This document shows positions 10,435 to 21,505 of a stretch of DNA of 64,000 nt, piece after piece. The first letter of the stretch is position 1; the number at the start of each line of letters is the position of its first letter. The notes under the pieces were generated by a model that was given only the letters and a program-made list of their open reading frames with translations, made no database searches and was not told the origin of the DNA. The position numbers and the translations under genes were made by a program. The stretch is from Eretmocerus hayati. Lineage: Eukaryota > Arthropoda > Insecta > Hymenoptera > Aphelinidae. Location: NCBI GenBank assembly GCA_029851415.1, contig CM056743.1, positions 70,152,186 to 70,216,185 on the forward strand. The letters run 5' to 3'.

Positions 10435-12725
10435 TGGGGGTGAAGGAGAGGTAGACAAAGTTTGCCAGAGTTTGGCAATAGAGCTAACATTTGCCATGAT
10501 AATTGATCTTACCACCAATCGGTTCAAGCTATAAGGTATTGGAAATTCGGGCTTTTGGTTTCGCCAGGTATCAAGGAGTTTAAAAGAATTTCACTAATAT
10601 TATTTCCGCGGCAGGGTTTAAGGTTCACATTAGTATGACATCGAATTGAACGGCAAATTTAGTTGAGTATATTTTCGCGAAAGAGTGTCTTTCACAGTTC
10701 GGGGATCAATTTTTATCCAATACTTCGAGACATGAAAAAGTTGTGTCTGACAATAGAATTGGAGAAGAAATGGCAGCGGAGAGGCCCGGGATGAGACAAA
10801 TTCACTGTTATTGGGAAAACCGATCGAGTGAGATTCCAGAGTGTATTGCGCAACGAAGGCAACGTCCTCACCAGGCACACAAGAAGTGGTAATCTAGCTG
10901 GGGAAGTTGATGCTCGATCCCATGATAATTTTGCCTACTCAAATACCAAACGAGCCCCGCCGCGATACTTTGAGATCATTGAGACCGAAAGAACAGTTTG
11001 CATCACCCGGAACTGAAGTTTTGACCCTTTCATCAACGATGGTTTTTCAAGAGATCCTCGATCGAAGAATTAATGATTAAACTAAAAAGAGAATCAAAAA
11101 TAATACATCAACAATGACTCTCACAATCTTTTTTTGAGCGTTTCAAGGGTTTGTAGAATAAGGCGGACATTATATAGAAGTTTTCACGGAACTACTCAAA
11201 TGAGCGTTATCAAGAGCTACTTTATAACTCACTGTCAATTGGAACCTACTCGATGGAAAAATTTAGCGTTTCGTGAGCTTTTATTGTACATTTGGAACTC
11301 ACGAAAACGCGTGGTCTCGAATGATTTTATCAAAGTCTGTGACTGTGCCGCTAGAATTGGTGGTTTTGGAGATAGAAAAACGCTACGAAATTTTTCCTGA
11401 AACTCGTCAACAATTGCGCTTACTTGCCGGCACAGACAATTGGAATGGCCGAATCTCTTTATTTTCAGTTAGAAAACATGGTGATCATCGTTGGAATCCG
11501 ATTCCTACTTCACTAAGAGAATTATTTGGACCTCACAGCGAGGTTTGAATAACTGTCAAGAAATCATTACACAAGTTTGGTCGCTTACCACGAAGAATCT
11601 AGAGCCGGCACAATCAAATTGTGGGTGAAGTAGTCATATTTAACACCTCAACTATGACATATTCAATTCCCAGGGCGATTCTTCAATCGCTAGAAGAACT
11701 GTAGCAGTTTTTGTGAGAGAGAAAAGTCCAATTACATCGCGATTTCTCGTTTTATTTGCGATTAAATCGTGATGCAATTTTGAGAAAGGCCTTCATATGT
11801 GTTACTAATTCATAGTATTGACTCCAAATTATATCTCAAATCATCTCTAAGGGATATTTCCGGGAACAGAAGTGAGAAATTGCAAAAATACAGTGATTAC
11901 ACGAAAGTTAAAAGTTTCTGGGATTTGTCCATATATATATAGCTTTCCGGGCCTAGGATATTTCCGGGACTTACATATTCGCAATAGCTATATACGGGAT
12001 CCCTGGGAATTAATGCATATATATATACAAATACAAATATATCAATACGCCGAGAAATAAAAGGGGGCTAAAAGGATTTGAGCTGCCAACTAAGAGAAGG
12101 TAGGTGCAACTGGGCAGTCCGCCCATACGGCTGTTTCCAACGAACTCAGTTATATTTGTTATCCCGAGCCCTCCGCCCAGGTCGTAATGATGGGACACAT
12201 TTTTCAAAAATGAGTAAACTCAACATCATAATGGAATTTTTCCTAATAATTAATCGACGTGACATTCACATACGAAGAATCCAGTACTTAGCTATCGCCT
12301 GCGTTACGGTGCCTCACAAAACTGCTGAGGTAATGTCAAGGATTCAGTGTTCTTATTAGCTGACTGACGGATCCCATGAAAAAATTTCCGCCCAACTGAA
12401 TTTTACATTTCTGAGTTATTCTACACAGAACCCTGAAAAGTCCCCTGTTAGTAAGTGACTCGTCCATAGATTCGTATACTCTTTTAGAATCGTTAAATTA
12501 TGGGCTACGAACAAACATACTCTGACTGCATCATTCAATAATCAATGGATTGAACTAAATAGATTGGAAATTCCCCCAATAATAACCTTCAGATGATTTA
12601 GCAATCAATAAAGGTCGTCGCTAGAGATCAGAGTTTTCCTTTTTCTTATTATACTCGAACCATAATGGAATGACAAATATTTATAAACTTTTTAAGAGGA
12701 TGGCGTATACCGGCCGAAATTCGTC
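10435..12725. other. Non-coding stretch, no recognisable gene
   Basis: The sequence is AT-rich with scattered short ORFs (longest about 95 codons, none recognisable). Around 11930-12050 a few TTTCCGGG and TATATATA motifs recur without forming a regular array. Confidence 0.55.
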
Positions 12726-13069
12726 TACTAGATCACCCCCAAAATCATATTTGAAGAACTACGGCTCTAAGATTCATCGAATTGATCCCAAATTCTCCAC
12801 AGAGTTAGGAGATACTCGTGGAAATGGTGCAAAGTCAGTGATTTCCTTCGAAAAGATCTGTGTCAGTAAAAAACTGTCTCGAATGTTGGAACTCTTTGAG
12901 GTTAGGCTACTATTATACTCACAGTGTAGGATTCTTGTGAACTGGATTGCTCCATGAGGGACTTTCCACCAATCCTACGGCGATCTCTTAACTCTGTGGG
13001 GATTTTGAGATTGATTCTATGAGTTTTGGAGCCGTAGTTTTATAAATACGAGTTTGGCGTGATACGAGT
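12726..13069. repeat. ~340-bp inverted-repeat element, MITE-like
   Basis: Roughly 100-bp imperfect inverted repeats (about 12726-12830 and 12965-13069) face each other. Matching blocks include ACTACGGCTC against GAGCCGTAGT, and CCACAGAGTTA against TAACTCTGTGG. No intact coding region lies between them. The ends and the TSD could not be fixed by eye. Confidence 0.65.
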
Positions 13070-14167
13070 AAGTATTCTGTATCTCGAAGTCGAGAACTTC
13101 ATTTCATGAGTTAGCAGCATTGCCGTATGGTCTCTGTTTATCCGTTGGGCTGATGTCGGCTGCTGCGAGACGAGTGCCGACATCGCAAGCGCGTGCTTTG
13201 TTGCTCGCGCTCTTGCTTTTCAGTATACCACAAATCCTCGTAGTCGGCGTTTCGCGAGGAAATAGTGGCTTCCTGGAGGTGATGAGAGTGTCCAGGTCGT
13301 GTGAAAGTGTGATAGCTATGAGTGTTTTGTGTTGTGCTGAGTGTGCTAGTGTACAACCGCGAATGCTCGCATCCTGCGGGTGGGGTAGGATGCACCTGGG
13401 CCCTTATCGTGGACACCTCCTCTGACACGGCTTTGTTATTCTCTGAAATAACAGAAATTTGGTCCGAGACCATCAAGAATTTGTCATGACGGAGGAGTGC
13501 AATATCTTCTGGAAGCTGGTGAGACCGAGAGAAAGCTGCTGTTTGTGTATTTGTCGCGTGAGTGGTGGTTTATTACAGCATGTTTTTCCCATCTAAGTGC
13601 ATGCGTTTGCTTCTGTCAGTTCTCAGATTTCCCCCCAAATATTCATTGAAAGAAGTTTTGGAGGAGTTTTTGGATTTAAAACGATGTGTTGAATATGGAA
13701 TCTTGTATGCAAATGGAATGGAGTAAAATAATTGTCTGGGAGTTATATTAGTTGAGTGGTTGAATATCGTGGTTCTGGATCCGCAAGTAGCATCAACCTT
13801 GAACATTGCCTCTGACCTTATTATTGGTCTGTTGTTGTTCAATTATCACCCCTGAGCCATCTCGAATTCTTAGAGAACTCCATTTCCCATTTTCACAGCT
13901 CCCCAAGATGCATGATTAGCATGCACTCATGGCGAGGAATCATAGAGTTAGATTTTTAATTGTGAGCAGCAGTTCCTTAGACTTTCAGAAATGAGCTGAA
14001 TCGTCTTCTGTATTGTAATGATGTCATGGATAGAAAACTATTTCGCTCGCTTTCGTATAATCAGACAATTGCAGCGACACGTTATACATTGTTGAAAAAG
14101 ACCATGGGTCAATTCAATACCTATCAACTCAATTTCTCAGATCCTTGATGACGCAAGACTATTTTCA
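13070..14167. other. Non-coding stretch with one weak ORF
   Basis: A minus-strand ORF at 13476-13138 (112 codons) starts with a heptad-like stretch (SDQISVISENNKAVSEEVST) that could be part of a coiled coil. It is GC-richer than its surroundings and could be a fragment of a LINE ORF1, but it has no diagnostic motif. Nothing else is recognisable. Confidence 0.35.
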
Positions 14168-14496
14168 CAAGAGGGGATCACGGGGTCCGGATCACCAATC
14201 ATCCCCAAAATTTTTTCACAGTTTGGTACCACCTAGGATATGAAGAATCCAGAGTATCACCGTCAAATGAGACCCCTGCCCAAAGATACGGCCACCAAGA
14301 TTAACATTGCCCATATAGGCCCATGTTAAAAAGTGACATATATAGATATACTCGTAATGCTAACATTTTTGCTTGTAGCTCTCGCCAGGAGGCCCATTGG
14401 ACGGAGTTACTCTAGATTCTTTATATTCTAGATCGTACCAGACTGTGAAGAAATTTTGGGGATGATTGGCGATCCGGACCCCGTAGTCCCCCCTTG
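14168..14496. mobile_element. 329-bp MITE related to the 3-kb element at 46.7 kb
   Basis: TIRs begin CAAGAGGGGATCACGGGGTC on the left and end GACCCCGTAGTCCCCCCTTG on the right. Inner TIR sequence (ATCATCCCCAAAATTTTTTC and its complement) is shared with the ends of the element at 46719-49699. The flanking trinucleotides are TCA and TTA, so a 3-bp TNA target is possible but imperfect. There is no coding capacity. It is a deletion derivative of the same DNA-transposon family. Confidence 0.8.
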
Positions 14497-14578
14497 TTAG
14501 TTTCAATTCCAAATTCTTGAGCCAGAGAAGATAATTCAAGTTCATGTACAGAACTAACAGCCTTCTAGAAGCTGTTTT

Positions 14579-14925
14579 ATAGAATAATTCATTTCCTCTC
14601 AATAATGGTTTATGTGAGTACTTGGTGTGCGAACTTGGATATCTTTTTATGCATGTAAATTTGAATGTTTTTTAATGAATGTACGTGTTATCAGATAAGA
14701 CAATCCAATTCATGTAGATGAACATGAATGCAGATGACTATCTAAATGGGAGGATCAACCTGCTATCCGAGGAATAATCTATTCCCTCTCAATGATGGCT
14801 CATGTGAGTTCTTGGTGTGCGAACTTGGATATCTTTTGATACATGTGGATTTGCATGTTTTTACATGTATTTTCCAATGTGTGAATTGGATTGACGCTAA
14901 TGAATACAAATGGAAATGACCATCT
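14579..14925. repeat. ~190-bp direct duplication
   Basis: Two diverged copies begin near 14579 and 14772. They share GAATAAT(C/T)...CCTCTCAA and GTGTGCGAACTTGGATATCTTT. The array runs into the 102-bp repeats that follow. Confidence 0.7.
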
Positions 14926-15345
14926 ATTTGGGAGAATTAAGTCACTTCACAAGGGAACTCTGGATCCATTCTTGTATTTGGAGATGAATTTTGGAATTGA
15001 GGGATGGTGAATCTCAAAGAGGATCTGTTTGGGAAAATCAACCTGCTTTACAAGCAAGCTCTGGACCCATCCTTGTTTCTGAAGAGAAATTTTGGAATTG
15101 ACGGATGGTGAATCTCAATAAGATGGATCTGTTTGGAAGAATTGACCTGCTTTCCAAGGAAACCCTGGATCCATTTTTGTTTCTGAACAGGAATTTGGGA
15201 ATCGACGGATTGTAAATCTTAAGGAGGATTTGTTCGGGTGAATCAACCTGCTATCCAAGGTAGAGCTGGATCCATTCTTGTCTCTGAACATGAATTTTAG
15301 AACTCATGGATGGCAGATTTCAATGGATGGATCTTCTGCTTTTGA
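14926..15345. repeat. ~102-bp minisatellite, about four copies
   Basis: The unit starts with GGGARAATYRACCTGC and contains CTGGATCCATYYTTGT and a GAATT(T)TGGAATTGA(C)GGATGG core. Unit starts lie near 14930, 15030, 15135 and 15236, so the period is about 102 bp. The copies are clearly diverged. Confidence 0.75.
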
Positions 15346-15455
15346 TCAGGAATCCTGTATCACTGGTTAGGAACCCCATTTTTGTCGAAAACTGAGTATA
15401 CTCTTTTCGTCAACATGATTCTTTGAATTGATCTCGTTTCGGGGGAAATGCTGTT

Positions 15456-15590
15456 ATTTCCAAACCATTCACGTTTGTGAGCGTAGATATATTGTATGCA
15501 GGGGTATAAACGGTGGATTTATTATGATTTGATAAAATCTGGGATATTTCCAAATCATTCACGTTTGTCAACGTGGAAAGATTGAACGCT
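15456..15590. repeat. 90-bp direct duplication
   Basis: The block ATTTCCAAAYCATTCACGTT occurs at 15456 and again at 15546, each followed by a related ...ATATTG / ...AGATTG stretch. Confidence 0.65.
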
Positions 15591-15956
15591 GAAAATTGCT
15601 TTTTTTGAAGAGTAACTCCAATTGTTCACACTTGAGATTGATCTCGTCCCAGATTTTGAGCGCAGTTTCTTACTCTGATAGCTAGTCCACTGTTCGCCCA
15701 CTCGTGCGCCAGAAAGTTAGTGCTGCCAACAACAAAAAAATTACATATGAGAAGCTCATTCTAACTGTCGCCATCTACACTTAGGATAAGCTACTAGTAT
15801 GAACCCGACTGATAACCCAGGAAAGTACCACATCCTCTGAACAACTATTGTCGCAAAATGGACTTACACTAAACAACGAGAGACCCTCATACAACAACAC
15901 TGATAACATGGAACAAACGATGAACCACATCAATCACAACTAAGACACTTCGATTC

Positions 15957-16240
15957 CACACTGATGAGAACATTGCGGTGACTCGCTTAGGCGATGGCAC
16001 AAGAGTGACTAACTCCGCTGAGGGCGACCGAAGCGAAAAATCCAAAACAAACTCATCAACATTACACTTTTTACATATAGACGATAATGCAGACATTGGA
16101 TTACAACTATTAATACAAAGACACACTGTCTTTACACTGATGATGACGTCGCGGTGACTTGCCTAGGCCATGGCTCAAGAGAAATTAACTCCGCTGAGAG
16201 CGACCGAAGCGAAAAATCCAAAATAAATCCATTAACACTC
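15957..16240. repeat. 176-bp direct duplication
   Basis: Blocks beginning CACTGATGA at 15959 and 16135 both continue with GCGGTGACT(C/T)GC, then AACTCCGCTGAG(A/G)GCGACC and GAAGCGAAAAATCC. They look like two units of a diverged tandem array. No ORF is conserved between them. Confidence 0.7.
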
Positions 16241-16734
16241 AACACACAAAATGAATACACAATCGATTCAGTATAACAGAAAATCTAACAATTTCCATAT
16301 TGCAACAATGGAAATTTTATTCATATTCATTAATCACATCGTTCCAGATGATGATCGAATTCTTTAATGAGTATTCAATACATAGTTGAAAAAATATCCA
16401 ACAATCAACTACTCCCATAGTGAAATCACTAAAATTTCCAATCAAGAATCATCAGTTTCTCATAGTTGAGCAATAACAGCTCTGAAAAATTACATGATAC
16501 ATGAAGAAAGAGATTTTATTGAAATATTAGCTGAGAATTGAAGAATATAATGGAAATTGAACGAATAATGAATAATAAGGAAAAATCACCAAGGAACGAC
16601 GGACTAACTCAAAGATTTCAAAAAGATCAGTTTCTCACGATTGAATAATGCCATTTCTAAATGAAGATGAATGGTCCCATCCCTAAAAATTTACATGATA
16701 CATAAAAAATAAGTCACATTAACATAATACCTAA

Positions 16735-16980
16735 AAGAAATGAATGTATGAACAATTACTCGAGGAAGTAAAAACAACCGAGGAAGTAAAGTTAAGATAA
16801 TCAAAAAACGACGAAATAACTCAAAGATAACGATATGATAACTGAAAGATGAAAAGGTAATCAAAAGATAACATTTAGATAAGAAGATAATCAAAAGATA
16901 ACTGTTGGATGATCTTAGATGATCCTAGATGATCTTAGATAATGAGATAATTTAGATAATGAGTACTTAGATACTCGCGA
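16735..16980. repeat. Low-complexity AAGATAATCA / GATGATCTTA tract
   Basis: An A-rich tract with repeated AGATAATCAAAAGATAA words is followed by GATGATC(T/C)TA repeats at about 16910-16975. It is probably simple-sequence slippage. Confidence 0.6.
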
Positions 16981-17254
16981 CACATAAGTTCTATTGTCGC
17001 TCTCATGATGCGAACTCATATTCTTTTCTGTCAAAATGGCAGCCCTGCTTACGATTTTACGTTGTCAGCCGTGCTCGGGGAGATCTGGGCGGACAGGATT
17101 TCACCCACGGCTTAATTATTTTGAGAATAGAAATTGAATGAATTCAGATTGGCACATTCAACTATATGGAACGTCGGATTCAGGGCTGGTAACATAATCT
17201 CAGAGTCAGGAAAGACCGAAAAATTTTGCAAATCACACTTTTCGAGAGAAAAAT

Positions 17255-17841
17255 ACCGCAAGGGGGACACCATGTCCTGGGCTGTGACGACCCTCCGGCC
17301 CCAGTTACTGGGACACCGTACCCGGGCTTAGGCCCGAAGCCGGTAAGGAGAAGACTGGCTCCGAGACTGGTGCTCGGCGCTTTGACTTCTCCCGGAAACC
17401 GCAAGGGGGGTTGGGGCATGGCGCCTCATCCCTGGGGTGTGACGACCCCCCGGCTCCAGTTACCGCCCGCCGGAGCGAGCAGACCGCACATCTCCATCCG
17501 GCACCACGGGAGTGGGTGAGTCCAGGGACTCAAATTGGGATCGCCCTCGGGCGATAACAATGCGAGCCCGTAAGACTCATCCATCATCCCGAGGGACTCT
17601 TTGGGCTCTCAGGAAGCCTAAAAGAGTCCCAAAACCCCGCACCGAGGGCATCGGCCTTGTGCTGGGGGCCGTGCCCGAAAGTCGGTAGTCGGGGCGGAGG
17701 ACTGAGCCATCACCGAGCCTGGCTCGGTGTTAGTCATCCTCCAACCCGACGCGCTGGCAGGGCGTATCCCTGCCCCGCGCCCATGGGGGCAACCGGGGTA
17801 GCCGAAAGGCAGGTACCCGGTATACAAAAGCCAATATTCCC
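17255..17841 (+). mobile_element. GC-rich ~0.6 kb retroposon (SINE-like), copy 2
   Basis: It is bounded by 14-bp direct repeats TTTCGAGAGAAAAA at 17241-17254 and 17842-17855. Its sequence matches 4249-4844 in the opposite orientation. The paralogous segment S copy 2, near 50755, lacks the insertion and so serves as an empty site. The internal duplication in the first third is present here too (blocks at about 17257 and 17400). The start block is loosely reminiscent of the 5' terminus of R1-like LINE G3 (CCCCGTAGGGGGC...GTGTGACC). That resemblance is a hint only. Confidence 0.85.
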
Positions 17842-17851
17842 TTTCGAGAGA

Positions 17852-18133
17852 AAAAAGCTTTTTATCTCAAAAAATGACTCGATTTTGAGCACGACTCACT
17901 CAACTCTGTGAAGAAGTCGATTTCTGAGTTAGTAGAAACGTCTTAGAGTGGAAAAAGAGGATTTCGAAAATTTTTTCAAATTACACTTTTTGAGAAGAAA
18001 AAGCTTTTTGGGTTGAAAAATTACTCGATTTGGAGCGCGACTCTCTCAGCTTTGTGAGGAAGTCGATATCTTGGCTAGTTAAAATATTTCCGAGTGGGGA
18101 ATAGGGCTTCCTAGAAGATTTTGTAAATTGCAC
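17852..18133. repeat. ~140-bp tandem duplication inside segment S
   Basis: Two units, 17852-17997 and 17998-18133, each run AAAGCTTTTT...ACTCGATTT(T/G)GAGC...GTGA(A/G)GAAGTCGAT...GTGG(A)AA...AAATT(A/G)CAC. The original unit's left part continues to the left of the SINE-like insertion. Confidence 0.75.
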
Positions 18134-18483
18134 TATAGATCGGGCTAGGCCGGAGAGGGGGGCTTGCAGTTACTCGGGACCGGGTGAAGCGAGCACTCTC
18201 TATCACTGCGCACCTGTTTAGATCGGGACCTGAACACACTTGGTCTTTCGCACCGTCGACTCAGATCTGCTCACGATGGGCCGGCTTGACCACTGATTTT
18301 TCTGGGGCTTACGTCCAGTTCGTGAATGAGTGTCAGCTATACTGTGGCCATGCGCTGTGCAGAAGTTGTCGACATGCGTAGATTCGGTGTGTATATGTAG
18401 GCGAGCGGGGGGCATGCATGATGCTTTTGGTATAGTCCTGAGAATATGGGCTTCTTTTAGCGTGTATTGCCTTTCTGGACGTT

Positions 18484-18492
18484 GAGAGAGAG

Positions 18493-18545
<53 letters not shown>
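18484..18545. repeat. (GA)n microsatellite at LINE B 3' end
   Basis: A GA tract of about 62 bp with one GATC interruption. It separates segment S from the CAAT-type tail of LINE B. Confidence 0.95.
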
Positions 18546-18548
<3 letters not shown>

Positions 18549-18804
18549 ATTGATTGATTGACACTTTATTCTGCCGTGGTCACGTTGGACCGTATGGCAA
18601 CAGGAAAATACACAAACTTTACATATAAAAACTTAAATATAATTCAAATTTCATGCTATCGTAGAATTCAACTTACATATAATATACAAAACTATAATAA
18701 TATGACATACAATAACAGCCGTCATAAGTGGCGCAATTACTTTTACGGCATACAATTTGCAATTATCACACTCAAGAACAAAATATCACACATCCAGACT
18801 TCTT

Positions 18805-21126
18805 TCAAGCAGCTTTTCCATACAAATGTTCTTGAATGGCGATTTTGAATGCGTCAAATGGCACCTTCAAACGGATAGCAACAGGGACGGATTCCCATGC
18901 TGCAAAAGCTAAACGAGAGAACGCTTTTTCATACGCCGTAGTACGCGCCATTGGAACTTGGACCCGGGTGGAATTGATCCTTTCAGATCTCCGAATATCA
19001 TTATCGAGTGGTCTGAATAAATCGTTCAAATATTCGGGGTTTTTGTGGTGAAGATCTTATATGTTTGCACGCAAAGGAAGTACTCCCGACGACGAGATAG
19101 TGAGACCCATTGCAAGCGTTCAAAATAAGGTTTCAAGGCAACATCACGGCGGCAACGAAAAATGAATCGTACGCATGTATTTAGGAGCCGCTGCAATTTT
19201 AACTCCAAATAACCTGAGAGATCATAATATACTAAACATGCATAATCAAAATGCGGCATGATGAGAGCATTGACTAGCATTTTCTTCACTTGGCTTGATA
19301 AAAAGTTTCCGCGATAACGTAACTCATGTAAGATACCATGGACCCTAGAGCAGATACCCGCGACATGCGCATTCCAAGAGAGATCCTGAGAAAGTATGAC
19401 GCCCAAATTTTTGACTGATTTCTCCAAAGGAATGACATGACCACCTACAACAATGGGTTGCAGAGATCGAAGGTCAATCCTCATATGGTACTGTACCGAG
19501 GCACTTAGAATAGCTTTTGTCTTTGTAATATTCAGGCGAAGTTTATAATCTTGCGCCCAGTCAACTATACTTTGAGAATCCTCATTTAATTTTCCAATCA
19601 ATGATGATAGCTCTAATGGTTCACCTTGTATATATATTTGAAGATCATCAGCAAAAAACATGCCACGACAATGTTTTAAGATGCTCATGATGGGGTCGAT
19701 GAATAAGAAAAAGATTATTGGCCCCGGGTTCGAACCTTGGGGGAAGCCCGAAGTGCTGGGCTCAAACTCAGACATTCTACCATCGGCATCAATTACAGCC
19801 TGGAGCCGGCCACTCAGATAAGAATGGAACCATGTTATAGTTTTCTCAGAAAAATTTAGTTCCTTCATCCTACGAAGGAGTAATTCATGATCAACACTAC
19901 TGAAGGCCGATTTGAAGTCAAAGAGCGCTTGAATGGTGACTAGACCATTCTCAATCCCGACACGAATATCTTCAGATACTTTAAGCAGTGCAGTTTGCGT
20001 GCTAAAGTTTGCACAAGATCCAGATTGAAAGGGGGATGGCATTTTGTGACGTTCAAGATGATCAATCAGTTGATTTGTCACTAGGGTATCGAAAACTTTG
20101 GCAAAGTGAGGAAGATTAGAAATTGGCCTTGTGTCCGATAGCAGCTTCGGCTGAGATATCTTACTTAGTGGTATCACGAGCGATTTCTTCCAGATCTCAG
20201 GATATTGACACGTCTCGATTGATAAGTTGAATAAGTTCACAAAAAACGGTACTAAAGTTGAGAGAAAAGACTTGAAATAACGAAGGGACAGCCCATCAAT
20301 ACTCTGCCCTTTTGATTTAGGTAAACAGGCCAACATTGACTCATATACCCCGATGCCATCAACTGGTTTGATTGAAAAAACAGGATAGGTACTAGATGAA
20401 TCACTTTCAATAATCGTGCGCAAAGTAGCATACGGGCAATTTGGATACTGACTGGTCATTTGGGAATAAAAGTTGTTCAGCTGCGTCGCCGGAAAGTACT
20501 CTAATGGTGATTTGTGCACATCCTTTGATAGGCCTAGCTTCCGCAACACATCCCAATGACCTGATTCCCCGGAAGCTTTAGAGAGGGACTCAAGGCAATA
20601 ATCATTCTTAGTCTTTCTCATCTTGTACTTGAGTTGCTCACGACGGAGTTTGAATTCGGACCAGAGCCTAGGATTATTGGATTTCTTAGCTTGCTTATAT
20701 ATTTCATCGCGTAATTTGCCTTCTCTCCGGAGATTCGGAGTAACCCAAGGTGCAACACGCTCAAGGACAATACGCGATGGAATAGGGGTCATCTGATCGA
20801 GGAGATTGATTGATATTGATTGAAATTTCCCGATGGATTCGTTCACATTTTCACAATTCAAAACAAAGTTGTCACTCAAAGCAGTTTCTAAACGCTCACT
20901 GTATAGCCTTGGGTCGAAGTTCCGAAAACCACGAGAAGTGATTGTGATGGATTTCTTGATCACTGAGGGAAACTTATACTCGATCAGAAGAAAATCATGC
21001 CCATTAATAAAAGGAACGTTCGATTTGAATTTGTTGACAACCTTATGGCCTGAATAAGTGATTATAACATCGATCCACGTATCACTGTTTTCAAGGTGGT
21101 GCGTAGACTCATACGGTACACAGAAT
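18805..21126 (-). pseudogene. LINE B ORF2, distal part: endonuclease C-terminus, RT and tail
   Basis: The frame is open from the B2 insertion point (21126) to 19026, then shifts near 19030 into 19029-18805, which holds the C-terminal FSRLAFAAWESVP stretch. The endonuclease remnant is STHHLENSDTWIDVII. RT shows FDFKSAFSSVDHELLL, a divergent FPQGSNPGP in place of the usual PQGSVLGP, and an intact FFADDLQIY. The C-terminal LVYYDLSGYLELKLQRLLN region matches the equivalent part of LINEs A and D. It is inactivated by the B2 insertion and the frameshift. Confidence 0.82.
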
Positions 21127-21505
21127 AACGAATTGATTGATTGATTGATTGATATCCTTTATTTTCTCAGAGGCAAAAAATAAATTCTGTTACATATAGT
21201 ACATATGTCACTCATAATAAATATATATCACATTCATGAAATTTGTCGTTTTGGTCAAGGACATTGTATTATCACATCAAGTGACTAGTCATTTTGAAGC
21301 ACTGCAAGGTGCGTAGGAAGTCAAATTACACTATTTCTTATACAGGTAAAGATAGCAAAAAAGGAGCAAGAAGATATAAAACATTTTTGTACATATAAAA
21401 GGACAGTGGGCTCGGAAAATTATCACAGATGTTTCAGTCAATGGCGGGAAGGCCACGCATAACTAAGTTATAATTAAAAGCCTAATCGGAAAGAGCCCAA
21501 GCCTA

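Larger units (their letters stand above)
17134..18483. repeat. Duplicated segment S, copy 1
   Basis: This segment is homologous to 50640-51158. Shared landmarks are GATTGGCAC(A/G)TTCAACTATA near the left end, the GGCTGGTAACA stretch, the AAGAAGTCGATT blocks, TGATTTTTCTGGGGCTTACG, and GCGTGTATTGCCTTTCTGG directly before the GA tract. Copy 1 carries the SINE-like insertion and an extra internal repeat unit that copy 2 lacks. Both copies end in a GA tract into which a minus-strand LINE has inserted. The nature of S is unknown and it has no ORF of note. Confidence 0.8.

Noticed and set aside
13138..13476. Host gene or LINE ORF1 on the minus strand
   Set aside because: Only a short coiled-coil-like stretch is visible, with no finger, no conserved ORF1 module and no flanking element. 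Too weak to call.
15959..15990. CTGATGAG followed by a possible stem, resembling a hammerhead ribozyme core
   Set aside because: The second copy of the repeat reads CTGATGATG, and no matching CGAAAC core or cleavage triplet is placed to close the three helices.
14579..16240. CRISPR-like array
   Set aside because: Units are long, diverged and contiguous, without short identical repeats and unique spacers, and the DNA is eukaryotic. They are minisatellites and duplications.
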